Origin: Bacillota bacterium
GTDB lineage: Bacteria; Bacillota; Clostridia; Lachnospirales; Bianqueaceae
DNA: 45,207 nt
Direction: 5' to 3'
Assembly: GCA_017620135.1 (NCBI GenBank)
Contig: JAFZQZ010000049.1
Coordinates: 1-45,207, forward strand
The position numbers and the translations under genes are program-made. The notes under the pieces were generated by a model that worked only from the letters and a program-made list of their open reading frames with translations, was not told the origin of the DNA and searched no databases. Position 1 is the stretch's first letter; the number at the start of each line of letters is the position of its first letter. Below, piece after piece: positions 33,808 to 42,849 of this stretch.

Positions 33808-34674
33808 ATGACAAGACGATTCGTACGTTTCATGATCCTGGGAAGCCTCCTTCTTCTGAACCTGCTGCTTCTCTTTTATTCCTGGCGAAGATCCAGGAAT
33901 GAGAGAATGGTAAGTCAGGATCAGATGGACGCCGTCCTTTCCCTTTATGAGGAGAAAGGAGTAACGTTTGCCGAGATGCCGGACGCGGTGAATCCCGGTT
34001 TTACGGCGCTGGAGCTGAAGACCGCGGATGTCGACCGCATGACGGAGCGTTTCCTTGGAAAGGAAAGCTTTGACAAGTCCTATATCTACGGTTCCAAGGT
34101 CCAGTATAACAGCGGAAGCATCACGCTTCTGACCAACCGTCCCGCGCATACGATCACCTATACGGACGATTCGATCAAAGCGTGGCAGGCACCGGAGGAT
34201 CTGACGGAGGAGGCCCTGTTTTCCATGCTGCAGCCGCTGGCGCGCCGTTTCGCGGAGAAGTGGCTTGACAGTGTGTTTCTGAGCGAATGGCGTCAGGATG
34301 ATAACGGATATCGGTTTATTTACCGGCAGCTGGAGGGGGATCAGATCTATTATTTCAATTCCATCTCCCTGCTGGTGACGATGGACGGGGTGAAGACAGC
34401 GGTGCTGACTGTTTGGGAAGTGAGCGCGGAAGGAAGGTCCCTCGTAACACTGCCGAAGGATGAAATGCTGTACGCCGGCCTGAACAAGATGATAGAGCTT
34501 CGGGAGACGCCGGGAACGATCGAACGGATGTATGACGGTTATGTGATCGATTCCACGGAAAGCGACGGATCTGACGAGACGGCGGTAGCCGTTCCCGTTC
34601 AGACGATGATCCTCTCCTCCGGACGAACGATCACCATCCGGTATACGGGATCCGCCAATGCTGTCAGTCCCTGA
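33808..34674 (+). CDS. walI: WalI/YycI-like two-component system regulatory protein
   Basis: This 288-residue protein has one N-terminal membrane segment (about 9-26, MILGSLLLLNLLLLFYSW) and an extracytoplasmic domain with VSQDQMDAVLSLYEEKGVTF near the membrane and a repeated beta structure (YRFIYRQLEGDQIYYFNSISL, TVWEVSAEG). This matches the YycI/WalI plan, the partner of WalH in regulating WalK. Context is strong; direct similarity is moderate. GGAGA lies upstream of the ATG. A new promoter follows for murA. Confidence 0.78.
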   Translation: MTRRFVRFMILGSLLLLNLLLLFYSWRRSRNERMVSQDQMDAVLSLYEEKGVTFAEMPDAVNPGFTALELKTADVDRMTERFLGKESFDKSYIYGSKVQYNSGSITLLTNRPAHTITYTDDSIKAWQAPEDLTEEALFSMLQPLARRFAEKWLDSVFLSEWRQDDNGYRFIYRQLEGDQIYYFNSISLLVTMDGVKTAVLTVWEVSAEGRSLVTLPKDEMLYAGLNKMIELRETPGTIERMYDGYVIDSTESDGSDETAVAVPVQTMILSSGRTITIRYTGSANAVSP

Positions 34675-34687
34675 AAGAAAAATTTAT

Positions 34688-34715
34688 TTGCAAATGTCCA
34701 GGAATATGATATAAT
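34688..34715 (+). promoter_or_regulatory. Promoter of murA
   Basis: TTGCAA (34688-34693), a 16-nt spacer and an extended TGATATAAT (-10 at 34710-34715) lie 35 bp before the GTG start. Confidence 0.75.
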
Positions 34716-34750
34716 GTCAGATACCTATATATATAAAACGAGGTGTTGAG

Positions 34751-36043
34751 GTGGACAAGCTTTGTATTCGCGGACAAAATCCGCTGCGGGGGGAAGTCGC
34801 GATCAGCGGCTCTAAAAATGCGGCTGTGGCCATCATTCCGGCAGCTCTCCTGGCGAACGACGTCGTTACGCTGGAGAACGTGCCTCATATAGCAGATGTT
34901 GCCAATCTGGTATCCATCATGCGCGATATGCATGTCCAGGTAGACTATCTGGACGAACATACCCTGAGAATCGACAGCAGAAACATGGTGAACGACTGCG
35001 CGAATTCCGAAGGTGTTCGCAAAATGCGTGCGTCCTATTATCTGCTGGGCGTTCTTTTAGGGCGCTTTAAGCACGCCCGTGTCGCCTTTCCCGGCGGCTG
35101 CGATTTCGGCGTAAGGCCGATCGATCTGCATGTCAAGGGATTCGAGGCGCTGGGCGCCAGCGTGACGACCAAAGCTATTATCGAGATGAAAGCCACCGAG
35201 CTTCTGGGAACGAATATATTCCTGGATTTCGCCAGTGTCGGCGCCACGATCAATATTATGCTCGCGGCGGTTCTGGCACATGGTACCACTGTTATTGAAA
35301 ACGCGGCCAAAGAGCCGCATGTCGTTGATACAGCCAGTTTCTTAAACTCCATGGGCGCGGATGTCAAAGGCGCCGGTACGGACACGATCCGTATCCGGGG
35401 TGTTCGTCGTCTGCACGGATCCGAATACGCGATCATTCCCGACCAGATCGAAGCCGGCACCTATATGGTAGCGAGCGCGGTCACCGGCGGGGATATCAAG
35501 ATCACGAACGTTATCCCCAGGCATCTTGATTCCATTTCCGCGAAGCTTCGCGAGATCGGGATCCGGATCCGGGAAGAGGATGACGCGATCCGTGTGATCG
35601 GCGGCGGAAGACTCAAGCCAACCAAGGTCAAGACGCTTCCGTATCCCGGTTTTCCTACGGATATGCAGCCCCAGATGATGGTGCTTTTATCCATGGTCAA
35701 CGGGACCAGTATGATCAACGAGTCAGTAACGGATAATCGTTTCCGTTATGTGGAACAGCTCCAGAAAATGGGCGCGAACATCGATGTCGAAGGGCATATC
35801 GCGATCATCGAGGGAGTAGACCGTCTGTCGGGCAGTGAAGTCGCGGCGACGGATCTTCGCGCCGGCGCGGCCATGGTACTGGCCGGTCTGGCGGCGGAAG
35901 GGACCACCTATGTTACCAACATCAACTATATCGACCGCGGCTATGAAGGCATGGTCGATAAGCTGAAACTGCTCGGCGCGGACATCGAGCGGACCGGCGG
36001 ATCCGATCCGGTCCTGAGAGTCATCAAAGACCACGCCGGCTGA
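34751..36043 (+). CDS. murA: UDP-N-acetylglucosamine 1-carboxyvinyltransferase
   Basis: This 430-residue enzyme transfers enolpyruvate from PEP to UDP-GlcNAc, the first committed step of peptidoglycan synthesis in the cytosol. Lys22 and Asn23 are in SGSKNAA, and the catalytic Cys117 is in FPGGCDFGVRPIDLH; its presence predicts fosfomycin sensitivity of the enzyme. RAGAAMVLAGLAAEG and NIDRGYE-like NINYIDRGYEGM close the active site. It starts at GTG 34751, with an AGGTG-type site upstream. It follows the wal genes directly, grouping wall synthesis with its regulator. Confidence 0.96.
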   Translation: MDKLCIRGQNPLRGEVAISGSKNAAVAIIPAALLANDVVTLENVPHIADVANLVSIMRDMHVQVDYLDEHTLRIDSRNMVNDCANSEGVRKMRASYYLLGVLLGRFKHARVAFPGGCDFGVRPIDLHVKGFEALGASVTTKAIIEMKATELLGTNIFLDFASVGATINIMLAAVLAHGTTVIENAAKEPHVVDTASFLNSMGADVKGAGTDTIRIRGVRRLHGSEYAIIPDQIEAGTYMVASAVTGGDIKITNVIPRHLDSISAKLREIGIRIREEDDAIRVIGGGRLKPTKVKTLPYPGFPTDMQPQMMVLLSMVNGTSMINESVTDNRFRYVEQLQKMGANIDVEGHIAIIEGVDRLSGSEVAATDLRAGAAMVLAGLAAEGTTYVTNINYIDRGYEGMVDKLKLLGADIERTGGSDPVLRVIKDHAG

Positions 36044-36060
36044 CCCCAAAGAAAACCAGA

Positions 36061-36092
36061 GCGGTCACGGCGTATGCTGTGACCGTTCTTTC
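36061..36092 (+). terminator. Possible weak terminator or attenuator after murA
   Basis: CGGTCAC (36062-36068) pairs with GTGACCG (36079-36085), followed by a mixed TTCTTT tract. The tract is interrupted, so read-through into the DUF975 gene is likely. Confidence 0.45.
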
Positions 36093-36110
36093 ATTCAAGG
36101 AGAGCTGCAA

Positions 36111-36848
36111 ATGGAGATGTTTCACTTTGATCTTTCCGAGATAAAGACCTGGAATCGAAATACATTCCGGCATAAGACATCCTGGAATCAGACAGAACTG
36201 AAAAACGCGGCTTGGAAATGCCTGCTGACCAACTATAAATGGTGTCTTCTGGTCAGTCTGATCCTGGGACTCATCACGCAGTGGCTGTACTATCTGTATA
36301 ATCCCGGCCTGCTTTTGTCCATGGGCGTGATCCGCTGGCTTGCCCGCGTCCCGAAGATGAGCCTGGCGGCGGCGATCATCATCGTTCTGGGGATCTTTAT
36401 CTTTGGCCCGCTGGAAGTGGGCTGCCGCCAGTTTTATCTGGAGAACGCCGAAGGCAAGAAGCCGACGGCACACGGCCTTTTATTCATTTTCAAGTCCGGT
36501 TATTACCGCAACGTGATGATCGTGATGCTGATCCGCAACGCTATGATCTATCTGGGGACCTTTCTACTGGTCGTGCCGGGGATCTATCTTTACTACCGCT
36601 ATCTGCTGGTGCCGTATCTGCTGGCGGAACAGCCGGGTATGACGCTGAAGGACGCTATGGATATCTCGAGCCGGATGATGGAAGGACAGAAATGGGACGC
36701 GTTTTTGCTGGATCTTTCCTTCTGGCCTTTCCTGCTGATGTCCATGATCACCTGGGGACTTGCCGGCGCGCTGATCGGATGGCCTTACCGCCACGCGGCC
36801 GGGACGGAGCTATACCGTGAGCTGGTGCTCGAGAGGTATTTTCACTGA
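36111..36848 (+). CDS. DUF975 family integral membrane protein
   Basis: This 245-residue protein has about five membrane segments. It carries the family's typical C-terminal motif of paired serines and methionines followed by GQKWDAFLLDLSFWPFLL, and LLVVPGIYLYYRY before it. DUF975 proteins are common in Clostridia and have no established function. AAGGAG lies 7 nt before the ATG. Its stop overlaps the rlmH start by 1 bp (TGATG), so the two are translationally coupled. Confidence 0.83.
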   Translation: MEMFHFDLSEIKTWNRNTFRHKTSWNQTELKNAAWKCLLTNYKWCLLVSLILGLITQWLYYLYNPGLLLSMGVIRWLARVPKMSLAAAIIIVLGIFIFGPLEVGCRQFYLENAEGKKPTAHGLLFIFKSGYYRNVMIVMLIRNAMIYLGTFLLVVPGIYLYYRYLLVPYLLAEQPGMTLKDAMDISSRMMEGQKWDAFLLDLSFWPFLLMSMITWGLAGALIGWPYRHAAGTELYRELVLERYFH

Positions 36849-37330
36849 TGATCCGTGTCACGCTGATCACGGTAGGGAAGATCAAGGAATCCTATTTCCG
36901 CGAAGCGATCGCCGAATACAGCAAACGGCTGCAGAGCTACTGCAGGCTTCAGATCGTGGAGGTCGCCGATGAAAAGACTCCCGACGGACCCAGCGCGGCG
37001 GAAGAAGAGCGGATCCTTCTGGCCGAGGGCGAGCGCATCCTTTCGAAGATCCCACAGGGCGCTTACGTGATCAGCCTGGAGATCGAAGGGAAAAAGATGG
37101 ATTCCATGCAGCTGGCACGGCTGATCGAACAGAAAAGCGTCCAGGGAGAGAGCCACCTTGTGTTTGTGATCGGAGGGTCGCTGGGACTATCCAAAAAGGT
37201 GAAGTCAAAGGCCGATCTGGCGCTCAGTTTCTCGGATATGACATTCCCGCATCAGCTTATGCGGGTCATCCTTCTGGAACAGATCTACCGGGCCTTTCGG
37301 ATCATCGCGAAGGAGCCGTACCACAAATAA
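36848..37330 (+). CDS. rlmH: 23S rRNA (pseudouridine1915-N3)-methyltransferase
   Basis: The 160-residue SPOUT methyltransferase starts MIRVTLITVGKIKESYF and has the SAM-binding knot motif FVIGGSLGLS and the C-terminal LSFSDMTFPHQLMRVILLEQIYRAFRI. It methylates pseudouridine 1915 in helix 69 of 23S rRNA. In Bacillus the gene also lies downstream of the wal operon, so this neighbourhood is conserved. Confidence 0.96.
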   Translation: MIRVTLITVGKIKESYFREAIAEYSKRLQSYCRLQIVEVADEKTPDGPSAAEEERILLAEGERILSKIPQGAYVISLEIEGKKMDSMQLARLIEQKSVQGESHLVFVIGGSLGLSKKVKSKADLALSFSDMTFPHQLMRVILLEQIYRAFRIIAKEPYHK

Positions 37331-37336
37331 AACGCA

Positions 37337-37366
37337 AAAAACCCGTCTTTCGAAAGACGGGTTTTT
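37337..37366. terminator. Strong bidirectional terminator between rlmH and ktrA
   Basis: A perfect 30-bp palindrome, AAAAACCCGTCTTT with its complement, lies between convergent genes and gives T runs in both directions. Confidence 0.92.
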
Positions 37367-37399
37367 CATTTGAAGCGTGCCCTGCGGCGCGCGTTTTGA

Positions 37400-38050
37400 T
37401 TATTTCAGTTTGCTGATCTTTGAGACGTTGGCGATCACGATCAGTTTCATGGACTGGGTAAAGGGACGGGACGGATCGATGTTCGTAATGACGGTTTTAT
37501 CATCGATGATCGCGACCACATTGATACCATATTTCTTCCGAAGATCCAGTTCCAGCAGATTCTTGCCGACCCATTCCGGACGGACATCCATCTCGACCAT
37601 GGAAACGTCCCGGGAGACTTCCAGGATATCGACAAAGCCGTCGCTCAGCAGGTTTTTCGCCATCCGCGTGCCGGCTTCGTTCTCCGGGATCACGACCTGA
37701 TCCGCGCCGACTTTGCTCAGGATCCGGCGGCTTATTTCGTCGGCACATTTGACGATCACTTTCTTTACGCCGATTTCCTTGCAGAGCATGGTGGCCAGGA
37801 CGCTGGCTTCGAGATCGGTGGCCATGGTGATGACGACAACATCGATGTTGGCGATGCCAAGCTGCCGGATCACTTCCGCGTCGGTCACGTCGGCACATTT
37901 GCAGAAGGGAATGTCTGCGATAGCGGAATTGACGATGCTTTCGTCGATATCAACGCCCAGTACTTCAGCGCCGCTTCTGACAAGTTCTTTCGCGAGAGCT
38001 GTTCCGTACAGGCCGAGTCCGAATACGGCATAGGATTGATTTATACTCAT
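37400..38050 (-). CDS. ktrA: Potassium uptake regulatory subunit KtrA/TrkA
   Basis: The protein has 216 residues from ATG 38050 (MSINQSYAVFGLGLYG), with a GAGGAG site upstream; the longer frame from 38065 starts on that site. The RCK N domain has a GLGLYG nucleotide-binding loop and VDIDE acidic end, and the RCK C domain starts near residue 135. It gates KtrB in response to ATP/ADP or NAD(H) at the inner membrane face. It lies 21 bp after ktrB, the usual partner. Confidence 0.93.
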   Translation of the reverse strand: MSINQSYAVFGLGLYGTALAKELVRSGAEVLGVDIDESIVNSAIADIPFCKCADVTDAEVIRQLGIANIDVVVITMATDLEASVLATMLCKEIGVKKVIVKCADEISRRILSKVGADQVVIPENEAGTRMAKNLLSDGFVDILEVSRDVSMVEMDVRPEWVGKNLLELDLRKKYGINVVAIIDDKTVITNIDPSRPFTQSMKLIVIANVSKISKLK

Positions 38051-38071
38051 AACAGATCTCCTCATGCTATT

Positions 38072-39427
38072 TTATCCGACACTGATCTGCTCAGTCGGAT
38101 TCTTGATGATATTGGGTTTTCCTTTGTTCGTGTTGAGCGCGATAAACAGAGAGACCGGTCCGACACGTCCAAGGTACATCGTTAAAATGATAATGATTTT
38201 TCCCGGCAATGTCAATGTAGAGGTGAAATTCCTGCTAAGGCCCACGGTCGCGGTGGCGCTGCAGGTCTCATAGAGGACGTCCAGAAAGTCCGAGCCGGTG
38301 AACGCTTCCAGAAGGAGCGTGGCCGTGAACATGATCATGAAAGAGACCATAATGACGGTCACGGCTTTGGAGACAGCGCTTTTCTGTATCGTGCGCTGAA
38401 ACAGACAGGTATCTTCTTTGCCCCGGATCGCCGAGAAGCCGGACGCGAGTAGTACGGCAAAGGTGACCGTTTTGATGCCGCCGGCCGTTCCGGTAGGGGA
38501 TCCGCCGATAAACATGAAGAGCAAAGACGTGACAGAGGACGCGCCTGTCAGGTTTTCCTGCGGGATCGTGGCAAAGCCGGCTGTCCTGGTCGTAATGGAC
38601 TGGAAGAGAGCGGCCATGATCTTCTGCGGAAGGGTGTAATTTCCGATCGTATCCGGATTGTCGTATTCAAAAATGAAGAACAGGATAAAACCGGAAAGGA
38701 TCAGGATCAGCGTCATGGAAAGCGCGATCTTACTGTGGAATGTCAGCCGGTCGAACCACTTCACTTTTTTCTTTCCGGGATTGCGGAAGGAATTGAGGAC
38801 ATCCCACCAGACGACAAAGCCGATGCCGCCCAGGATGATCAGCATGGCGGTGGTCGCGTTGACCACAGGATTCAGCACATAGTCGCACAGACTGTTTTCG
38901 GACAGGATATCAAGTCCCGCATTGCAGAAAGCGGAGATCGCGTTGAAAACGGAGATCCAGATCCCTTTGGGACCGTACTTGGGGACGAAGACTGTCATAT
39001 AAAGCAGGGCGCCGGTACCTTCGACGATCGCTGTTCCGATCAGTACATTTTTGACAAAACGCACGATGCCGGAAAGCGAATTGAGGTTGAAGGCATCCTG
39101 GATCAGCATCCGTCCGCCGATCCCAATCGTGCGGTGGAGGCTGAGCATCATGGTGATCATCATCGTGACGACACCCAGTCCGCCGATCTGGATCAGGATC
39201 AGGATGACGACCTGTCCGAAGATGCTCCAGGTGGAGCCCGTCGGTACGGTGACCAGACCGGTAACACAGACAGAGGTCGTGGAAGTGAACAGCGCATCCA
39301 TGAAAGGGACCGCCTGTCCGCTCGCGGAACTGATCGGCAGGGCGAGCAGTACGGTCCCTGCCGCGATAGCGGCAAGGAACGCGAGCATGATCGTCTGTGT
39401 CGTGGAAAACTTGGTTTTTCTTTTCAT
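38072..39427 (-). CDS. ktrB: Potassium transporter membrane subunit KtrB/TrkH
   Basis: This 451-residue protein has the four-repeat pore of the Trk/Ktr family. The four filter segments are visible: TSTTSVCVTGL, NAISAFCNAGLDI, SITTRTAGFATI and CSATATVGLSR. It carries potassium with sodium coupling in Ktr-type systems and pairs with the KtrA gene just downstream. Length and filter sequences fit KtrB rather than longer TrkH. Confidence 0.94.
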   Translation of the reverse strand: MKRKTKFSTTQTIMLAFLAAIAAGTVLLALPISSASGQAVPFMDALFTSTTSVCVTGLVTVPTGSTWSIFGQVVILILIQIGGLGVVTMMITMMLSLHRTIGIGGRMLIQDAFNLNSLSGIVRFVKNVLIGTAIVEGTGALLYMTVFVPKYGPKGIWISVFNAISAFCNAGLDILSENSLCDYVLNPVVNATTAMLIILGGIGFVVWWDVLNSFRNPGKKKVKWFDRLTFHSKIALSMTLILILSGFILFFIFEYDNPDTIGNYTLPQKIMAALFQSITTRTAGFATIPQENLTGASSVTSLLFMFIGGSPTGTAGGIKTVTFAVLLASGFSAIRGKEDTCLFQRTIQKSAVSKAVTVIMVSFMIMFTATLLLEAFTGSDFLDVLYETCSATATVGLSRNFTSTLTLPGKIIIILTMYLGRVGPVSLFIALNTNKGKPNIIKNPTEQISVG

Positions 39428-39442
39428 GGGGACCCTTTCGGA

Positions 39443-40225
39443 TTATAGTTCCAGCCAGGCGCCGACCGGATAATGGTCGGACAGAGGCAGACCGTCCTTC
39501 TCATCCCGGATCGTGGCGGTACGCGAGATATCGCAGGGAAGGTTGGTGAAAATGTAATCGATCTTCTTGTCCCATCCGCCCTTTTTGAAACCGTGGAAGG
39601 TGGGACCGGCCCCGGCGGTGACATCGATCAGCCTGGATCCGCAGCCGTCAAACGAAATGATCGATTCATAGACCTTGCTGTCCGGTTCCACATTCATATC
39701 GCCGGTCAGGATGACCGGAAGAGGCCAGGTATCGTAATCGGCGGCGATCCGGCTCAGGATAAGCGAAATACCCTGCGCCTGCGCGAACGCGCCGATGTGA
39801 TCCAGATGGGTATTGTAATGACGGAAGAGCTTGCCGTTTTCCCGGTCCCGCAGGGTGGCGCAGGTACAGATACGCGGGCAGCTGCTCTGATCGGTGGAGA
39901 AGCGGGAGCCCGGTTTGCGGGGAGTATCCGAGAGCCAGAAAGTCTCCAGGAATACGAGATCGAACCGGTCTTTCCGATAGGCGATGACATTGCTTTCATC
40001 CAGAAGATCTTTGCCGCGGCCTACGCCGATGATCTCGAAATCCCGGAAATTGTCCATCAGCCACTGACGCTGCGGCGGCTGGGTCTCCTGAAAGCCGATC
40101 AGATCGGGCTCGTGGCTTAGAAATAGCGAAGGAAACAATTTGGACCGTTCCGCGAACGTGGTACCGCCGGTCTTCTGACAGCGGTCGGTCAGGATATTGA
40201 AGGAATAAACATGGATCGCACTCAT
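39443..40225 (-). CDS. Endonuclease/exonuclease/phosphatase (EEP) family protein
   Basis: This 260-residue protein has the EEP motifs in order: SFNILTD, a metal-binding Glu in LIGFQETQ, the RHYNTHLDH segment, ILTGDMNVEPDS, KIDYIFT and the final LSDHYPV with the catalytic His. Members include phosphodiesterases, sphingomyelinases, deadenylases and AP endonucleases. No signal peptide is visible, so it is probably cytosolic. Being inside a phospholipid operon hints at a lipid or nucleotide phosphodiesterase, without proof. AAAGGAT precedes the ATG. Confidence 0.87.
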   Translation of the reverse strand: MSAIHVYSFNILTDRCQKTGGTTFAERSKLFPSLFLSHEPDLIGFQETQPPQRQWLMDNFRDFEIIGVGRGKDLLDESNVIAYRKDRFDLVFLETFWLSDTPRKPGSRFSTDQSSCPRICTCATLRDRENGKLFRHYNTHLDHIGAFAQAQGISLILSRIAADYDTWPLPVILTGDMNVEPDSKVYESIISFDGCGSRLIDVTAGAGPTFHGFKKGGWDKKIDYIFTNLPCDISRTATIRDEKDGLPLSDHYPVGAWLEL

Positions 40226-40243
40226 GACAGATCCTTTCTTTGA

Positions 40244-41056
40244 TTAATCAAGTCTCTCGCCGGCTTTGACCGGTGTTTCGTGCCCGCGGCTCGTCGCATC
40301 TGTCAGTTCGGGACGGATCCGGATCCTGTCTTTTTCGAAGAGCAGGATGACCGTGCTGCCGCCAAAGAGGAAACAGCCCTTCTCCTCGCCCCGGTGAAAT
40401 TCGGATACGGGATGGTTCCGGATCTTGCCGACCATCATGGCGCCGACCTCGATCTGGGTGACTTTGCCGAAATGTTCAGTTTCCATGAGTGTAACATCCC
40501 TGGCGTTTTCTGTAAAGACCGGAATATCACGAAGCGCGATCGGGCGGACCGTGTGCAGAAGTCCCGGGATGGCCCGTGTGTTAAGGACACGGCCCTCATC
40601 GATGAAGAAATAGCGGTGATAGTTCGTCACTTCCAGGCGAAAGACCAGAGCCAGACCATCTCTGTACTGATGCGCCAGCGCGGCGTCTTTCACGAGGTCT
40701 TCGATCCGGTACGCGCTCTGCTTTACGGGCAGGACCAGGCCGTCCCGGATGGGATAAGCGCTGAGCAGTCCGTCGCAGGGACAGACCGGATGAGAAAGAT
40801 CAGGGTCGAAGGGGCGGACGTCCTCGCGGTAATGCCGGGTGAAACAGTCGTTGAAACTCTGAAAATCGGTCTGATCGCAAAGCGACAGATCCAGATGACA
40901 GGCCTTCACATAGAAGGGAATGAGTATTTTCGACAGCCGGGAAGACAGAAAACGGCCGGCCAGGCGGGAAATGCCGGGCCGGACCAGTATGGAGAGGATC
41001 ATCCTTCCGGGGATCGTTCGATATAGGAACCAGGTGGAAAACGATGTTTTGGCCAT
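40244..41056 (-). CDS. psd: Phosphatidylserine decarboxylase proenzyme
   Basis: This 270-residue protein contains the autoprocessing motif GGST at residues 232-235 (FLFGGSTVILLF), where cleavage leaves a pyruvoyl group on Ser234. Other family segments are YRFIDEG-like NYHRYFFIDEGRV and VGAMMVGKI. It decarboxylates phosphatidylserine to phosphatidylethanolamine at the membrane. It lies 9 bp after pssA, which makes its substrate. Confidence 0.94.
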   Translation of the reverse strand: MAKTSFSTWFLYRTIPGRMILSILVRPGISRLAGRFLSSRLSKILIPFYVKACHLDLSLCDQTDFQSFNDCFTRHYREDVRPFDPDLSHPVCPCDGLLSAYPIRDGLVLPVKQSAYRIEDLVKDAALAHQYRDGLALVFRLEVTNYHRYFFIDEGRVLNTRAIPGLLHTVRPIALRDIPVFTENARDVTLMETEHFGKVTQIEVGAMMVGKIRNHPVSEFHRGEEKGCFLFGGSTVILLFEKDRIRIRPELTDATSRGHETPVKAGERLD

Positions 41057-41065
41057 TTTGACTCC

Positions 41066-41761
41066 TTAGTGTTTGAAGAAGACCCGCATGATCACCATGA
41101 TCAGGAATTCGATAAGACCGATGCCAACCATGATCAGGATGCCTTTCAGGCCGGGTTTGGGGACTTTGATCGGGCTGATGAACAGAATACCGGTGGCCAG
41201 CGCCACAGGGAAATAAATGAGGGTCAGGTCCATGGGCAGCATATACTGCAGCATCATGACGGCCGGGAAGATCAGCGAAGCGGAAGTGACCGGCAGACCC
41301 AGAAAGTACTTACGGTTGCCTTTCTCCGTTTTCTGGCGTTCTTCTTCCGTTACGTTGAAATAGGCGAGACGGATCATGGCAGCGAGCGGGTAGAAGATCA
41401 GCAGAGCGAAGAGGACCCACTGAAGCACATGATAGGCGTCAAAATGATGCGGAACGAACAGTGCCTGCAGCGTGGCGGAGGTACGGATCATGGCTGCGCC
41501 GATACACGCGGGAAGTATGCCGAAGGCTACAAGGTCGGAAAGGGAATCGACCTGGATCCCGTATTTCTTTTCCATTTCCGAACGGTCGTCCTTGGTACGG
41601 GCTACACGGCCGTCGAACGCGTCACACAGACCACAGAAAAGAAGAAAGAAGGTACCGATATACGGATGACCGGTCCCGTTCAGAGAAATGATGATGCCAG
41701 TCGAGGCAGATAACAGCGACAGGTAAGTCAGGATCATGGTATAGTCATAAAAACCGATCAT
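41066..41761 (-). CDS. pssA: CDP-diacylglycerol-serine O-phosphatidyltransferase
   Basis: The 231-residue membrane protein carries the CDP-alcohol phosphotransferase motif: Asp47, Asp50-Gly51, Ala54-Arg55, Gly68, Asp72 and Asp76. The spacing between Arg and Gly is 12 rather than the textbook 8. It makes phosphatidylserine from CDP-diacylglycerol and serine; the psd gene next door supports this over other members of the family. GGAGGG precedes the ATG, which overlaps the UPF0104 stop (ATGA). Confidence 0.92.
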   Translation of the reverse strand: MIGFYDYTMILTYLSLLSASTGIIISLNGTGHPYIGTFFLLFCGLCDAFDGRVARTKDDRSEMEKKYGIQVDSLSDLVAFGILPACIGAAMIRTSATLQALFVPHHFDAYHVLQWVLFALLIFYPLAAMIRLAYFNVTEEERQKTEKGNRKYFLGLPVTSASLIFPAVMMLQYMLPMDLTLIYFPVALATGILFISPIKVPKPGLKGILIMVGIGLIEFLIMVIMRVFFKH

Positions 41762-42849
41762 AACTTTCCCTCCTTTTTTCTTCGTAAATAAGCAATAATA
41801 ACGATGATCAGCGCCAGGAAGACGCAGCCGTAGAACGAGATCGAACGGGACAGAAGCGCCAGAGCGGAGGCTCTGTCCGGATCGATGACGCTCCGGAAAG
41901 CATCGACCATCATCATGTCCGTAACGCCCATGGCGCCGGGGATCGGAATGAAGGTCGCGCCGATGCTGATCAGGCTCTGCGCGCCAAACAGGGATAAGGC
42001 GCGGGAAATGCAGGTGACGACCGGCAGGTGTGCTTCACCGGGTACGGCAATGGTCGCGAGGTACGTAAAGGCGGTGACAGCCAGCTGACAGGCACGCTGC
42101 AGGAAATTGAAGAAAAAGCACTTCCACAGGGCTTTTTCATGACCTCGGATCAGATCCGCGTAGAGCTTATATTCAGCCACGTTGCGCTCGAGGCGGTCTT
42201 CCCACTTCTCCCTGTCCCGGAGGATCCGGCAGCGGAGCAGCAGGTTGATCAGGAAATGTCCGAACGACAGAAGCCATTGATCCTTTCTCAGGATGATGAG
42301 GAACGACAGAAAGAGCAGGCTCTGAACGCCGAAACCAATAATGATCAGGATCCTTCCCAATGTACTGAAGAGCTGAAAGATCGGCGGATGCACGATCAGA
42401 TTCATGACGCCCAGAACGATGATAGACAGCGTATACATGGCCAGATTCATCAGAAGGATCACGGACGTAAGGGTGAGAGGGATCCCGCTCTTGAGCATAA
42501 AGAAGGCACAGGCCGGCTGACCGCCGGTAGCGGACGGTGTGATCGCCGAGAAATAGATGTCCGAAGCGCCGTAGACCATACTGTCACGGACAGTGCAGGA
42601 AAATCCGAACGCTTTGATCAGGCAGCGGACCGCCAGTCCTTCAAAGATGATGAAACCGAACATGCTGAGCACGGCGATCCCCAGATAAACAGGGGAAGCA
42701 TTCTTCAGAAACAGAAGGAAGTCTCTTGGCGACAGGTCTTTGGACGCAGAAAAAACAGCCCAGATGGAACCGGCGGCAATAAAAACGAACAGCACCGCCC
42801 AAAGGGCTTTTCTTCGTATGTCGCGGGCCGAGGCAAAATCATCTTTCAT
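41758..42849 (-). CDS. UPF0104/lysylphosphatidylglycerol synthase-type flippase domain protein
   Basis: This 363-residue integral membrane protein has about eight segments and the family signature SAITPSATGGQPACAFFML near residue 95 plus FIPIPGAMGVTDMMM near residue 300. This is the membrane domain found at the N terminus of MprF, where it flips modified lipids; stand-alone versions are common and of unknown substrate. Its place between a PAP2 protein and pssA suggests lipid translocation. It overlaps the upstream gene by 11 bp. Confidence 0.88.
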   Translation of the reverse strand: MKDDFASARDIRRKALWAVLFVFIAAGSIWAVFSASKDLSPRDFLLFLKNASPVYLGIAVLSMFGFIIFEGLAVRCLIKAFGFSCTVRDSMVYGASDIYFSAITPSATGGQPACAFFMLKSGIPLTLTSVILLMNLAMYTLSIIVLGVMNLIVHPPIFQLFSTLGRILIIIGFGVQSLLFLSFLIILRKDQWLLSFGHFLINLLLRCRILRDREKWEDRLERNVAEYKLYADLIRGHEKALWKCFFFNFLQRACQLAVTAFTYLATIAVPGEAHLPVVTCISRALSLFGAQSLISIGATFIPIPGAMGVTDMMMVDAFRSVIDPDRASALALLSRSISFYGCVFLALIIVIIAYLRRKKEGKL

